Assembly: GCA_030731635.1 (NCBI GenBank)
Contig: JANQTR010000067.1
Span: 1-16,054 of the forward strand
Reading direction: 5' to 3'
DNA from: Erythrobacter sp.
GTDB lineage: Bacteria; Pseudomonadota; Alphaproteobacteria; Sphingomonadales; Sphingomonadaceae
Length of the DNA stretch: 16,054 nucleotides
The position numbers and the translations under genes are program-made. Position 1 is the stretch's first letter; every line of letters begins with the position of its first letter. The notes under the pieces were generated by a model. It did no database searches and was not told where the DNA came from. It saw nothing but the letters and a program-made list of their open reading frames with translations. Shown piece by piece: positions 1-7,808 of this stretch.

Positions 1-875
1 GCGGCTTGCCGCGCGGCCGGGTGATTGAAGTTTACGGGCCGGAAAGCTCGGGCAAAACCACGCTGGCGCTGCATGTCATCGCCGAAGCGCAAAAAGGTGG
101 CGGCATAGCGGCGTTTGTGGACGCTGAACACGCGCTTGATCCGGTTTATGCCAAAAAGCTGGGCGTGGATATTGACGAACTGATCGTCTCGCAGCCCGAT
201 ACCGGCGAACAGGCGCTGGAAATCGTCGATACGTTGGTGCGGTCGAACGCGATTGACGTGCTGGTGATCGATTCGGTCGCGGCGCTGGTGCCGCGCGCGG
301 AAATCGAAGGCGAAATGGGCGATTCGCACGTTGGTCTTCAGGCGCGTTTGATGAGCCAGTCCCTGCGCAAGCTGACCGGTTCGATCAGCCGTTCGCGCTG
401 CATGGTGATTTTCATCAACCAGCTGCGCATGAAAATTGGCGTGATGTACGGCAACCCTGAAACCACCACTGGCGGCAATGCGCTGAAATTCTACGCCTCG
501 GTCCGGCTCGACATCCGCCGCACCGGGCAGATCAAGGACCGCGACGAAATCACCGGCAACGCAACCCGCGTGAAGGTGGTCAAGAACAAGGTCGCCCCGC
601 CGTTCAAGCAGGTCGAATTCGACATCATGTACGGCGAAGGCATCTCCAAGATCGGTGAGATCATCGATCTCGGCGTCAAGGCGGGCCTGGTTGAAAAATC
701 GGGTAGCTGGTTCTCCTACGATTCGATCCGGATTGGTCAGGGTCGCGAAAACGCCAAGACTTTTCTCAAGGAAAATCCAGAAGTTTGCGACCGGTTGGAA
801 GCTGCAATCCGCAGCCGCACCGATAAGGTCGCCGAGGAGATGATGGTGGGGCCGGACGCGGACTCCGACGACTGA
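1..875 (+). CDS. recA: RecA recombinase, 3' part (5' end outside window)
   Basis: RecA forms ATP-dependent filaments on single-stranded DNA, drives strand exchange and triggers LexA self-cleavage. The reading frame is open from base 3 with no start inside the window. By recalled alignment with E. coli RecA, about 54 N-terminal residues are missing. Visible motifs in order are Walker A (GPESSGKTT, about bases 36-62), the acidic DAEHALDP segment, Walker B (VLVIDS), the L1-region signature EIEGEMGDSHVGLQARLMSQ, and the L2/substrate region INQLRMKIGVMYGNPETTTGG, followed by NALKFY. The C-terminus ends in an acidic run (DADSDD), as is usual for RecA. A strong terminator follows 60 bases after the stop, so transcription probably does not run on into alaS. 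The promoter and any LexA box lie outside the window. Identity is certain from these motifs. Confidence 0.98.
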   Translation, partial: GLPRGRVIEVYGPESSGKTTLALHVIAEAQKGGGIAAFVDAEHALDPVYAKKLGVDIDELIVSQPDTGEQALEIVDTLVRSNAIDVLVIDSVAALVPRAEIEGEMGDSHVGLQARLMSQSLRKLTGSISRSRCMVIFINQLRMKIGVMYGNPETTTGGNALKFYASVRLDIRRTGQIKDRDEITGNATRVKVVKNKVAPPFKQVEFDIMYGEGISKIGEIIDLGVKAGLVEKSGSWFSYDSIRIGQGRENAKTFLKENPEVCDRLEAAIRSRTDKVAEEMMVGPDADSDD

Positions 876-934
876 TCCTCAAGCGGGCAATGCGGGAGCG
901 CGAACGCTGCGGTCTCAGCCCGAACAACCGGAAT

Positions 935-974
935 GCCGGCATGTGCTTCTCCCCAGTCGCACATGCCGGCTTTT
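935..974 (+). terminator. Rho-independent terminator of recA
   Basis: A perfect 11-bp stem pairs GCCGGCATGTG (935-945) with CACATGCCGGC (960-970) around a 14-base loop and is followed at once by TTTT (971-974). It starts 60 bases after the recA stop codon and points along the plus strand. This is the clearest plus-strand terminator in the window. Confidence 0.88.
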
Positions 975-1206
975 CGTTGATGGGTTCTGGTGCTTGACCC
1001 GATTAGGCCCCATTTAGGGGCGGGTTAGGTCGATCCAGACCCCGCCTTGATCGTTTCAGGTGGGCGTTAGACCCCCGCTAGACCCCCTTCAGCACCGCCA
1101 TTTTGTCGCGTCTCGGCGTATCGCTGTGACACGGCTGCAACGCTCTGAACACGAGCGGTTGCGCGCTCCATTGCGTTAGGCTCGCGCATTGCTTAACTGC
1201 ACCGCC
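975..1206 (+). promoter_or_regulatory. alaS upstream/leader region with hairpins and TAGACCCCC repeats
   Basis: No coding region can be supported between the recA terminator and alaS. A hairpin GCCCC-ATTTA-GGGGC lies at 1007-1021. A second hairpin pairs GGCGG (1019-1023) with CCGCC (1042-1046), with an inner GGTC/GACC stem (1028-1031 with 1038-1041). The two share bases 1019-1021 and cannot both form completely. TAGACCCCC occurs at 1068-1076 and again at 1079-1087, an 11-base period, and a related AGACCCC lies at 1037-1043. The alaS promoter is presumably here, but I see no good -35/-10 pair. A regulatory role is inference from structure and position. Confidence 0.4.
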
Positions 1207-3876
1207 ATGACCTCGACGAACGATATCCGCCGCTCCTTCCTCGACTATTTCAGTAGGAATGGACACGCCGCCACACCGTCAGCGCCGCTGGTGCCCTACA
1301 ATGACCCGACGCTGATGTTCGTCAACGCGGGCATGGTGCCGTTCAAGAATGTGTTCACCGGGCTCGAAACCCCGCCATCCCCGCGCGCAGCCTCCTCGCA
1401 AAAATGCGTCCGTGCTGGCGGCAAACACAATGATCTCGACAATGTCGGCTACACGGCACGGCACCATACCTTCTTCGAAATGCTGGGGAATTTCTCGTTC
1501 GGCGACTATTTCAAGGAAGAGGCGATCACCCACGCCTGGACGCTGCTGACGGGCGAATGGGGCCTGCCGAAAGACAAGCTTACCGTCACCGTTTACCACA
1601 CTGACGATGAAGCGCACGCCCTGTGGAAACGCATCGCGGGCCTTCCGGACGATCGCATTATCCGCATCAATACAAACGATAATTTCTGGTCGATGGGCGA
1701 CACTGGCCCCTGCGGACCATGTTCGGAAATCTTCTACGATCACGGTGCACACATCTTCGGTGGCCCTCCAGGCAGCCCGGATGAAGACGGTGACCGCTTC
1801 GTCGAGATCTGGAACCTCGTATTCATGCAATACGACCAGCAGGCCGACGGCACCCGCCGCGACCTGCCCAAGCCTTCGATCGACACCGGCATGGGCATCG
1901 AGCGCGTCGCCGCGGTGCTTCAGGGCGTGCACGACAACTATGACACCGATACCTTCAAAGCATTGATTTCGGCGTCTGAATCGCTCACCGGCGTCCGCGC
2001 TGAGGGCGAGCAGGCCGCGTCGCACCGGGTCATCGCCGATCACCTGCGCTCCACCAGTTTCCTGATGGCCGACGGGGTGCTGCCATCCAACGAAGGGCGC
2101 GGCTATGTGCTGCGCCGGATCATGCGCCGCGCCATGCGCCACGCGCACCTGCTGGGCGCGAGCGAACCTCTGATGCACCGCCTTGTCCCGGCATTGGTGA
2201 CTGAAATGGGACAGGCCTATCCTGAGCTTACCCGCGGTCAGGCGCTGATCGAGGAAGTGCTGGAACGCGAGGAAACCCAGTTCCGCCGCACGCTCGACAA
2301 GGGGCTGAAATTGCTTGACGAAGCCACCGGAGACATCACCTCGGGCGGCGAACTTGACGGTGAAGTTGCTTTCCGCCTCTACGACACTTTCGGCTTCCCC
2401 TATGACCTCACCGAAGACGCATTGCGCGCCCGCGGCATCGGGGTCGACCGCGCCGGGTTCGACACGGCAATGGCCCGTCAGAAAGCCGCCGCACGCGCTG
2501 CTTGGAAAGGGTCTGGCGATGCAGCTTCGGGCGAAGTCTGGTTCGACATCGCTGAACGCGAAGGCGCCACCGAATTCACCGGTTATACCTCCACCAGCGG
2601 CGAAGGCCGCGTAGTCGCCATCGTCAAAGGCGGGGCCGAAGTCCAAAGCGCCGCAGCCGGTGACGAGGTCGTGATCCTCACCAATCAGACTCCGTTCTAC
2701 GGCGAAAGCGGCGGCCAGACCGGCGATGCCGGGACGATGGCGAACGCCGCAGGTTTCCGCGCCGCGGTCACCGATACGTCCAAGCCCCTGGGCCGTCTTC
2801 ACGCTCATCAGGTGCGAGTTGGCGCGGGCGAAGTGGCTGTTGGCGACACGGTCGAATTGAAGGTCGATACTGACCGCCGCGACCGGATCCGGGCCAACCA
2901 CTCGGCCACCCACCTCGTCCACGCGGCGCTGCGCAACCGCCTCGGCGGGCATGTCACCCAGAAAGGCAGCATGGTCGCCGAAGAGCGGCTGCGGTTCGAT
3001 TTCTCGCATCCGGCCCCGCTGACGCCGGAAGATATCGCCGCGGTCGAAGCCGAAGTGAACGCCGAAATCCGCGCCAACGAAGCGGTTGGCACCCGGCTGA
3101 TGACCCCGGACGACGCGGTCGAAGCAGGCGCGCTGGCGCTGTTTGGCGAGAAATACGGCGACGAAGTTCGCGTGCTGTCGATGGGGCGCGCCAGCGCGGG
3201 TGGACGCAGTTATTCAGTGGAATTGTGCGGTGGCACCCACGTGCGCGCCACCGGCGATATCGGCGTGTTCCGGATCGTTTCGGAAAGCGCGGTCTCGTCT
3301 GGGGTACGCCGGATCGAAGCACTGACCGGCGAAGGCGCGCGCCAGTGGCTGGTTGGGCGCGAAGATGCGCTGAAAGCGGCAGCAGGCGTAATCCGTGCGA
3401 CGCCCGAGGAAGTGCCGACCCGCCTTGCCGCGCTGCTTGACGAGCGCAAGCGGCTCGAAAAGGAGCTGGCCGAAGCGAAGAAGGCGCTGGCGCTGGGCGG
3501 CGGCGGATCGGGTGAGGCAGCCGCTTCGGCGGATGAGGACATCGCGGGCGTCAAGTTCAGCGGGCAGGTGATCGAAGGACTCGATCCCAAGGAACTGCGT
3601 CCGCTGCTCGATGCGGCGAAACAGCGGCTCGGCTCTGGCGTGGCAGCGGTGATCGCGGTCAATGATGGCAAGGCCAGCATTGCGGCGGCGGTGACGGATG
3701 ATCTGACAGCGCGGGTCAGCGCGGTCGATCTGGTGCGGGCGGGTGTTGAAGCGCTCGGCGGCAAGGGCGGCGGCGGACGGCCTGACATGGCGCAGGGCGG
3801 CGGGCCAGATGGCAGCAAGGCGGCAGATGCGCTGGCGGCGGTGAAGGCGGTGCTGGCGGCGCAGCCGGTCTCATAA
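1207..3876 (+). CDS. alaS: Alanyl-tRNA synthetase
   Basis: AlaRS charges tRNA-Ala with alanine in the cytoplasm and edits mischarged Ser/Gly. The protein has 889 residues from the ATG at 1207, a usual length for bacterial AlaRS. A TTG at 1189 would add six residues, but the N-terminus MTSTNDIRRSFLDYF fits the family better. The N-terminal class II catalytic core contains NAGMVPFKNVFTG, RHHTFFEMLGNFSFGDYF and NFWSMGDTGPCGPCSEI. The editing domain carries HSATH (His565, His569), and its zinc-site partner is CGGTH (Cys674, His678). The C-Ala domain is Gly/Ala-rich and ends with the typical GGKGGGGRPDMAQGGG segment. recA-alaS adjacency is common in alphaproteobacteria. The start lacks an obvious Shine-Dalgarno sequence. 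The stop TAA at 3874-3876 may overlap the start of the next gene. Confidence 0.98.
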   Translation: MTSTNDIRRSFLDYFSRNGHAATPSAPLVPYNDPTLMFVNAGMVPFKNVFTGLETPPSPRAASSQKCVRAGGKHNDLDNVGYTARHHTFFEMLGNFSFGDYFKEEAITHAWTLLTGEWGLPKDKLTVTVYHTDDEAHALWKRIAGLPDDRIIRINTNDNFWSMGDTGPCGPCSEIFYDHGAHIFGGPPGSPDEDGDRFVEIWNLVFMQYDQQADGTRRDLPKPSIDTGMGIERVAAVLQGVHDNYDTDTFKALISASESLTGVRAEGEQAASHRVIADHLRSTSFLMADGVLPSNEGRGYVLRRIMRRAMRHAHLLGASEPLMHRLVPALVTEMGQAYPELTRGQALIEEVLEREETQFRRTLDKGLKLLDEATGDITSGGELDGEVAFRLYDTFGFPYDLTEDALRARGIGVDRAGFDTAMARQKAAARAAWKGSGDAASGEVWFDIAEREGATEFTGYTSTSGEGRVVAIVKGGAEVQSAAAGDEVVILTNQTPFYGESGGQTGDAGTMANAAGFRAAVTDTSKPLGRLHAHQVRVGAGEVAVGDTVELKVDTDRRDRIRANHSATHLVHAALRNRLGGHVTQKGSMVAEERLRFDFSHPAPLTPEDIAAVEAEVNAEIRANEAVGTRLMTPDDAVEAGALALFGEKYGDEVRVLSMGRASAGGRSYSVELCGGTHVRATGDIGVFRIVSESAVSSGVRRIEALTGEGARQWLVGREDALKAAAGVIRATPEEVPTRLAALLDERKRLEKELAEAKKALALGGGGSGEAAASADEDIAGVKFSGQVIEGLDPKELRPLLDAAKQRLGSGVAAVIAVNDGKASIAAAVTDDLTARVSAVDLVRAGVEALGGKGGGGRPDMAQGGGPDGSKAADALAAVKAVLAAQPVS

Positions 3877-3914
3877 TAACGGCGCGGTTCGCTCTCGTCG
3901 CGCTTGCGTCCTTG

Positions 3915-4352
3915 ATGGCTGGCGCTTGTCAGGCGCAATCTGCCCCGGCGGACGAGGTGGCTTTCCCCGAGGGCCTTTACGGCAATGTCGACGTGTCTGA
4001 GGCGACCGGCGATCTCGGCGGTTTCGAAGTCAGGTTCTTTCGCGATTCGGGCAAACCGATGGCGGAATTCGTGTTGTGCGAGGGGTGGTGCAACCAAGCC
4101 TACCTCGCTGAAGTGACGCGCGAGGGCGATGCCTTTCGCATGAATCATGTCGAGCAAGGGTCGTCCGAAGACTCGGCCGGTGAGACCCGTACTGAAGATC
4201 ATAGGGTCACGTACACCATCGTCCGGTCAGGCGATAAGCTGGTCTACCAGATGACCTTTGATGGTGCGCCGGTTGAACGTGATGCCGATACGGCGACGCT
4301 CCTGCCGCTCGAAGAGCCCTTTGGTCTGAGCGTCGCCAAAGCGAAGGGGTGA
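3915..4352 (+). CDS. Small exported protein, probable lipoprotein; start uncertain
   Basis: I do not recognise a named family. From the first canonical ATG (3915; a TTG precedes it at 3912) the product has 145 residues and begins MAGACQAQSAPADE, which cuts off most of a signal peptide. The same frame stays open upstream and reads TARFALVALASLMAGAC across 3879-3926, an Arg followed by a hydrophobic stretch ending in a Cys, as in a lipoprotein signal (the lipobox AGAC is imperfect). This suggests the true start is upstream, possibly the ATA at 3876 that overlaps the alaS stop. The mature part is polar and acidic, with two cysteines in VLCEGWCNQAYL that could form a disulfide. It lies immediately behind alaS, so it is likely co-transcribed or translationally coupled, and converges on the antiporter gene 17 bases away. 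Envelope location is inferred only from the signal sequence. Confidence 0.7.
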   Translation: MAGACQAQSAPADEVAFPEGLYGNVDVSEATGDLGGFEVRFFRDSGKPMAEFVLCEGWCNQAYLAEVTREGDAFRMNHVEQGSSEDSAGETRTEDHRVTYTIVRSGDKLVYQMTFDGAPVERDADTATLLPLEEPFGLSVAKAKG

Positions 4353-4369
4353 GTGTGGCGTCGGCGTCG

Positions 4370-6142
4370 TTAGCCCTCGGCTACCGTGCTCGTTGTGCGC
4401 AGCTTGGGCTTCTCGCTCAATTCCCCTTCGCGCTCCAGTTGCTCGCGGAATTCGTCACGCTTGGCGTGGATCGAGGCGATCACCGGGCCCATTGCCACGC
4501 CAATATCAACCAGCACGGCTTCGGATAGCTGCAACGAGCTTTCCAGCGTTTCGGGCACCGCATGGCTCGCGCCTGCGCGGTACATCGCGGCGGCGTGATC
4601 GGTGTCGCGCGCGCGGGCGACGATCAGCAGGTCGGGATAGCCTTGGCGCAGTTTGGTCACCAACCGCTGCGCCAGCACAGGCTCGTCCATTGTCAACACC
4701 ACAGCAGGCGCGGTTTCCACCCCCAGCTTGGTCAGCGCATCGCCGCGTGCTGCATCGCCAAAGGTGGCGCGGTATCCGTGCCGCTTGGCACTGGCGACCA
4801 TATCGGGGTTGGTATCAATCATCACATAGGGCTTGCCATGGGTTTCCATCATGTCGGCAATCAAGCGCCCAACGCGTCCGCCGCCAACGATAATGGTGCG
4901 CGGGGTGTCGCTGTCACCGATCGCGGTATGTTCCGCCACGCCGTCGACCTGCCGCGCCAGCACCTGCCCCAATTTTGCCAGCAGCGGGGTGACTGTGAGG
5001 CCGATGGCAGTGACCGTCTGCCAGAACCGTGCGGTTTCCTGATCAATCACCAGCGCGCTGGTCGCCGCCGCCAGCACGATCAGCGTGGTTTCGCTGGGCG
5101 AGGCCATCAGCACGCCGGTTTCCGCAGCCGTGCCGCGCCGTCCGCCCATCAGGCGTAGCAGTACGCCGGTGACCAGTGCCTTGAATAGCAACACACCGAC
5201 CACTGCGAGCGCAATTGCGCCTATGTGCGAGCTGATATCGAACAGGTTGATGCTCATGCCGACGGTGATCAGGAACACGCCCAGCGCAAGGCCCTTGAAC
5301 GGTTCCATGATCAGTTCGACTTCGGTGTGATATTCGGTCTCGGCAATCAGCAGTCCGGCAATCAGCGCGCCGACGATAGGTGACAGGCCGACGATCGCGG
5401 TCGCAAGACTGGCACCGATCACCACCAGCAAGGATGCGGCAAGAAACAATTCAGGGCTCTTGGTCCGCGCCGCCTGCGCAAACAGGCGGGGGAGGGCGAA
5501 ACGGCCTACTATCAACAGCACTGCGATCACCAAGCCGCCCTGCCAAAGCGTTTCGATCAGGCCTTCCCAGCCTTCACCTTGCGCATTGGGTGCCAGCGCG
5601 CCGAGAATGAAGATGATCGGGACGATCATGATATCTTCGAACAATAGCATCGAAAGCGCGGCGCGGCCCACCGGGGTGCGTGTGCCCGAAATCGGCAGCA
5701 CGATGGCGGTCGAGGAGAAGGCAAGCGCAAAGCCCAGCGCGAGCGCGCCGGTCCAGTCGAGTATGCCCGTAAGACCAAGGAAAGCTGCGAGCGAGCTGCC
5801 GATAATCAGCAATTCGAGCGCGCCCAGGCCGAACACCAGTTTGCGCATTTGCCACAAGCGATTGAACGACAGTTCCAGACCAATTGCGAACAATAGCAGC
5901 ACGATGCCGAAATCGGCGAATGGTACCAGCGCATCAGGATTGGTGATGGTGATATGTTCGAGCCACGGGATGCGCGGAACCAAGGAACCCAATCCGAACG
6001 GGCCGACTAGCACCCCGATCAGGATAAAACCGATGATCGGGGTGATCCGGAAACGCGCGAACACCGGAATCACGATTCCCGCCGCGCCAAGGATTACCAG
6101 CGCGTCGGACAGAAATGGGGTAGGGGTCAGTTCACCAGCCAC
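4370..6142 (-). CDS. KefB/CPA2-type cation:proton antiporter with RCK (TrkA-N) domain
   Basis: The product is 590 residues long with a hydrophobic N-terminal part (about residues 10-395, some 12 membrane segments) and a cytoplasmic nucleotide-binding RCK domain (about 415-535). Family motifs are LLLFAIGLELS (82-92), FSSTAIVLP (142-150) and GLSPIVGALIAGLLIAETEY (252-271). The RCK domain starts IIVGGGRVGRL, with a GxGxxG-type loop (420-425) and an acidic D443 at the end of the second strand, expected for NAD(H). Kef systems exchange K+ for H+ under electrophile stress; that substrate is inferred from family, not shown. The ion-site pair is Glu169-Asp170, whereas Kef proteins usually have Gln-Asp. 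The start is GTG at 6142; an in-frame TAG lies 10 bases upstream and no other start is available. No good ribosome site is visible. It is third in the icd/nitrilase run, 54 bases after the preceding gene. Confidence 0.92.
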   Translation of the reverse strand: MAGELTPTPFLSDALVILGAAGIVIPVFARFRITPIIGFILIGVLVGPFGLGSLVPRIPWLEHITITNPDALVPFADFGIVLLLFAIGLELSFNRLWQMRKLVFGLGALELLIIGSSLAAFLGLTGILDWTGALALGFALAFSSTAIVLPISGTRTPVGRAALSMLLFEDIMIVPIIFILGALAPNAQGEGWEGLIETLWQGGLVIAVLLIVGRFALPRLFAQAARTKSPELFLAASLLVVIGASLATAIVGLSPIVGALIAGLLIAETEYHTEVELIMEPFKGLALGVFLITVGMSINLFDISSHIGAIALAVVGVLLFKALVTGVLLRLMGGRRGTAAETGVLMASPSETTLIVLAAATSALVIDQETARFWQTVTAIGLTVTPLLAKLGQVLARQVDGVAEHTAIGDSDTPRTIIVGGGRVGRLIADMMETHGKPYVMIDTNPDMVASAKRHGYRATFGDAARGDALTKLGVETAPAVVLTMDEPVLAQRLVTKLRQGYPDLLIVARARDTDHAAAMYRAGASHAVPETLESSLQLSEAVLVDIGVAMGPVIASIHAKRDEFREQLEREGELSEKPKLRTTSTVAEG

Positions 6143-6196
6143 GCCAGATGCCTAGCCTGTGCACGGGGTGCTGTCATCCACCGCATGCGGGTGTTT

Positions 6197-7789
6197 TCAG
6201 CGTTCCTCGCCCAAGGGGTCCTTGATGTTGCCCACGCGCTTGTCCCATTCGATGCGGTAGAGGTCGAACCGGCGGTCGGCGAGATTTTGCACCGTACCTT
6301 CGGCCCGTGCCCAGCTGAGGTCAGCAAGGTTCACGTCGCTGATCGTCAAGGTTTCAACATTCTCCGATGCCTCGGCCGCGATCCCGTCGCGCGCGAAGGG
6401 GAAATCGCAGGGGGTAAGGATGCAGCTTTGGGCGTATTGAATATCCATGTTGGCGACATTGGGCAGGTTGCCGACATTGCCGCTCATCACCACAAAACAT
6501 TGGTTTTCGATCGCCCGTGCCTGCGAACAGTAACGCACCCGCATATAGCCTTGGCGGCTGTCGGTGCAGAACGGCACAAAGATAATCCGCGCGCCTTCGT
6601 CCACCAGTCGCCGGGCCAGTTCTGGGAATTCGCTGTCGTAGCAAATCAGCACGCCAATCGGGCCGCAGTCAGTGGGGATGGCGTCGATGCTGTCGCCGCC
6701 CTTGATGTTCCACCAATAGGCTTCGTTGGGGGTGGGGTGGATCTTTTCCTGCGCGTGGATCGATCCGTCGCGCAGGCACACATAGGCGACATTGTGGATA
6801 TCGCCGTCGGGCATCCGGGTCGGGTGCGATCCGCCGATGATGTTGATGTTGAAAGCCATCGCCATTTCGGAAAGGCGCTGGCGGATGCGCGGGGTATAAT
6901 CGCTGAGCGTTTCGATCGCTTCAAGCGGGGTCAGTTCGCGTGCTTCGGCTGACAGCAGCATGACGGTGAACATTTCGGGAAAGACAATGAAGTCCGCCTC
7001 GTAATCGGCGGCAACATCGACGAAATATTCGATCTGCTTGATGAATTCATCGAACCCCGAAACCGCTCGCGATTGCAGCTGGCAGGTGGCGATGCGCACG
7101 CTTTCGACATCGCGCGGCAGGCGGTGTTTGGGCGGGGCGTTGCTATCGACATAGGGGTTGCGCCAGATCATCCTTACCGCGTTGCCGCGGCTGGCTTTGT
7201 CCTCGGGCAGGTATTTGGGCAGGATGCCCGCAGCCTCGAACCCGTTGGCCAGCTGGAAGCGGAGCACCGGATCGTGGATTTTGCTGGTGCTTACCAGTTC
7301 CAGATATTCTTCGGGGGTGTCCGCCCGGTTGGTCTTGCGGCGTTTGGCGCGGGCATAGCCGGGCATCCGTCCGCCGAACACGATCCCGGTGAGATCGAGC
7401 CGTTCCGCCAGCGCGCGGCGTTCTTCATATAGACGCCTCCCTAACCGGGTGCCGCGCACTGCGGGGTCAACGCATAATTCATAGCCATACAGCCAGTCAC
7501 CGGTGGGATCATGGCGGCTACCAAAGCCGTTGCCGGTCACCTCGTCCCAGGTGTGGTCGGACAGTGCGACGCGTTCATCGAGCCGCATTGACGCGCAGTA
7601 TCCAACCACCGCGCCATCGAACAGCGCGACAAAGCAGCCTTCGGGGTAGTTGTTGATCTGCCCGCGGATTTCACCCTGTGTATAGGCAGGCAGATCATCA
7701 TAAGCGCGGCGGACGAGATCGCCGATCGCGCGCACGTCTTTGAGCTTAGCCTGGCGGATTTCCAGCCGTGCGGTTGATCTGCTTGCCAT
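6197..7789 (-). CDS. Bifunctional GNAT acetyltransferase / nitrilase-superfamily amidohydrolase
   Basis: A fusion of two enzymes in 530 residues. The N-terminal part (about 8-215) is a GNAT fold with the acetyl-CoA loop VDPAVRGTRLGRRLYEE (Arg112, Gly113, Gly117). The C-terminal part (about 228-510) is a carbon-nitrogen hydrolase with a complete catalytic triad: Glu272 in FPEMF, Lys349 in AQEKIHPTP and Cys383 in LICYDSEFPELARR. Nitrilase-superfamily members of this branch cleave amide-type C-N bonds; the substrate here is unknown. The architecture recurs in bacteria, so it is not a cloning or assembly accident. I chose the ATG at 7789 because AGGGAG (7794-7799) lies four bases upstream; an in-frame ATG at 7849 would run back into icd and adds a basic non-family extension. 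It follows icd by 19 bases on the same strand, so co-transcription is likely. Cytoplasmic, with no signal peptide. Confidence 0.93.
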   Translation of the reverse strand: MASRSTARLEIRQAKLKDVRAIGDLVRRAYDDLPAYTQGEIRGQINNYPEGCFVALFDGAVVGYCASMRLDERVALSDHTWDEVTGNGFGSRHDPTGDWLYGYELCVDPAVRGTRLGRRLYEERRALAERLDLTGIVFGGRMPGYARAKRRKTNRADTPEEYLELVSTSKIHDPVLRFQLANGFEAAGILPKYLPEDKASRGNAVRMIWRNPYVDSNAPPKHRLPRDVESVRIATCQLQSRAVSGFDEFIKQIEYFVDVAADYEADFIVFPEMFTVMLLSAEARELTPLEAIETLSDYTPRIRQRLSEMAMAFNINIIGGSHPTRMPDGDIHNVAYVCLRDGSIHAQEKIHPTPNEAYWWNIKGGDSIDAIPTDCGPIGVLICYDSEFPELARRLVDEGARIIFVPFCTDSRQGYMRVRYCSQARAIENQCFVVMSGNVGNLPNVANMDIQYAQSCILTPCDFPFARDGIAAEASENVETLTISDVNLADLSWARAEGTVQNLADRRFDLYRIEWDKRVGNIKDPLGEER

Positions 7790-7793
7790 ATAT

Positions 7794-7799
7794 CTCCCT
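7794..7799 (-). promoter_or_regulatory. Ribosome binding site fixing the GNAT-nitrilase start
   Basis: On the minus strand AGGGAG lies four bases before the ATG at 7789, just after the icd stop codon (7809-7811). It is one of the better Shine-Dalgarno sequences in the window and decides between the starts at 7789 and 7849. Confidence 0.7.
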
Positions 7800-7808
7800 A
7801 GCCGAGGC

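Noticed and set aside
1279..3009. 576-codon open frame on the minus strand opposite alaS
   Set aside because: It is the antisense of a certain gene; strong third-position GC makes stops rare on this frame. The translation has no recognisable motif.
3210..4202. 330-codon minus-strand open frame
   Set aside because: Runs across the end of alaS and into the next gene; Ser/Ala/Pro-rich composition typical of antisense translation of GC-rich genes.
5460..6155. 231-codon plus-strand open frame opposite the antiporter
   Set aside because: Antisense of a membrane protein gene with intact family motifs; Ser/Pro-rich nonsense composition.
6181..6198. CCGCATGCGG palindrome followed by GTGTTTT
   Set aside because: The stem has only a two-base loop and the T run faces the plus strand, where no gene ends.
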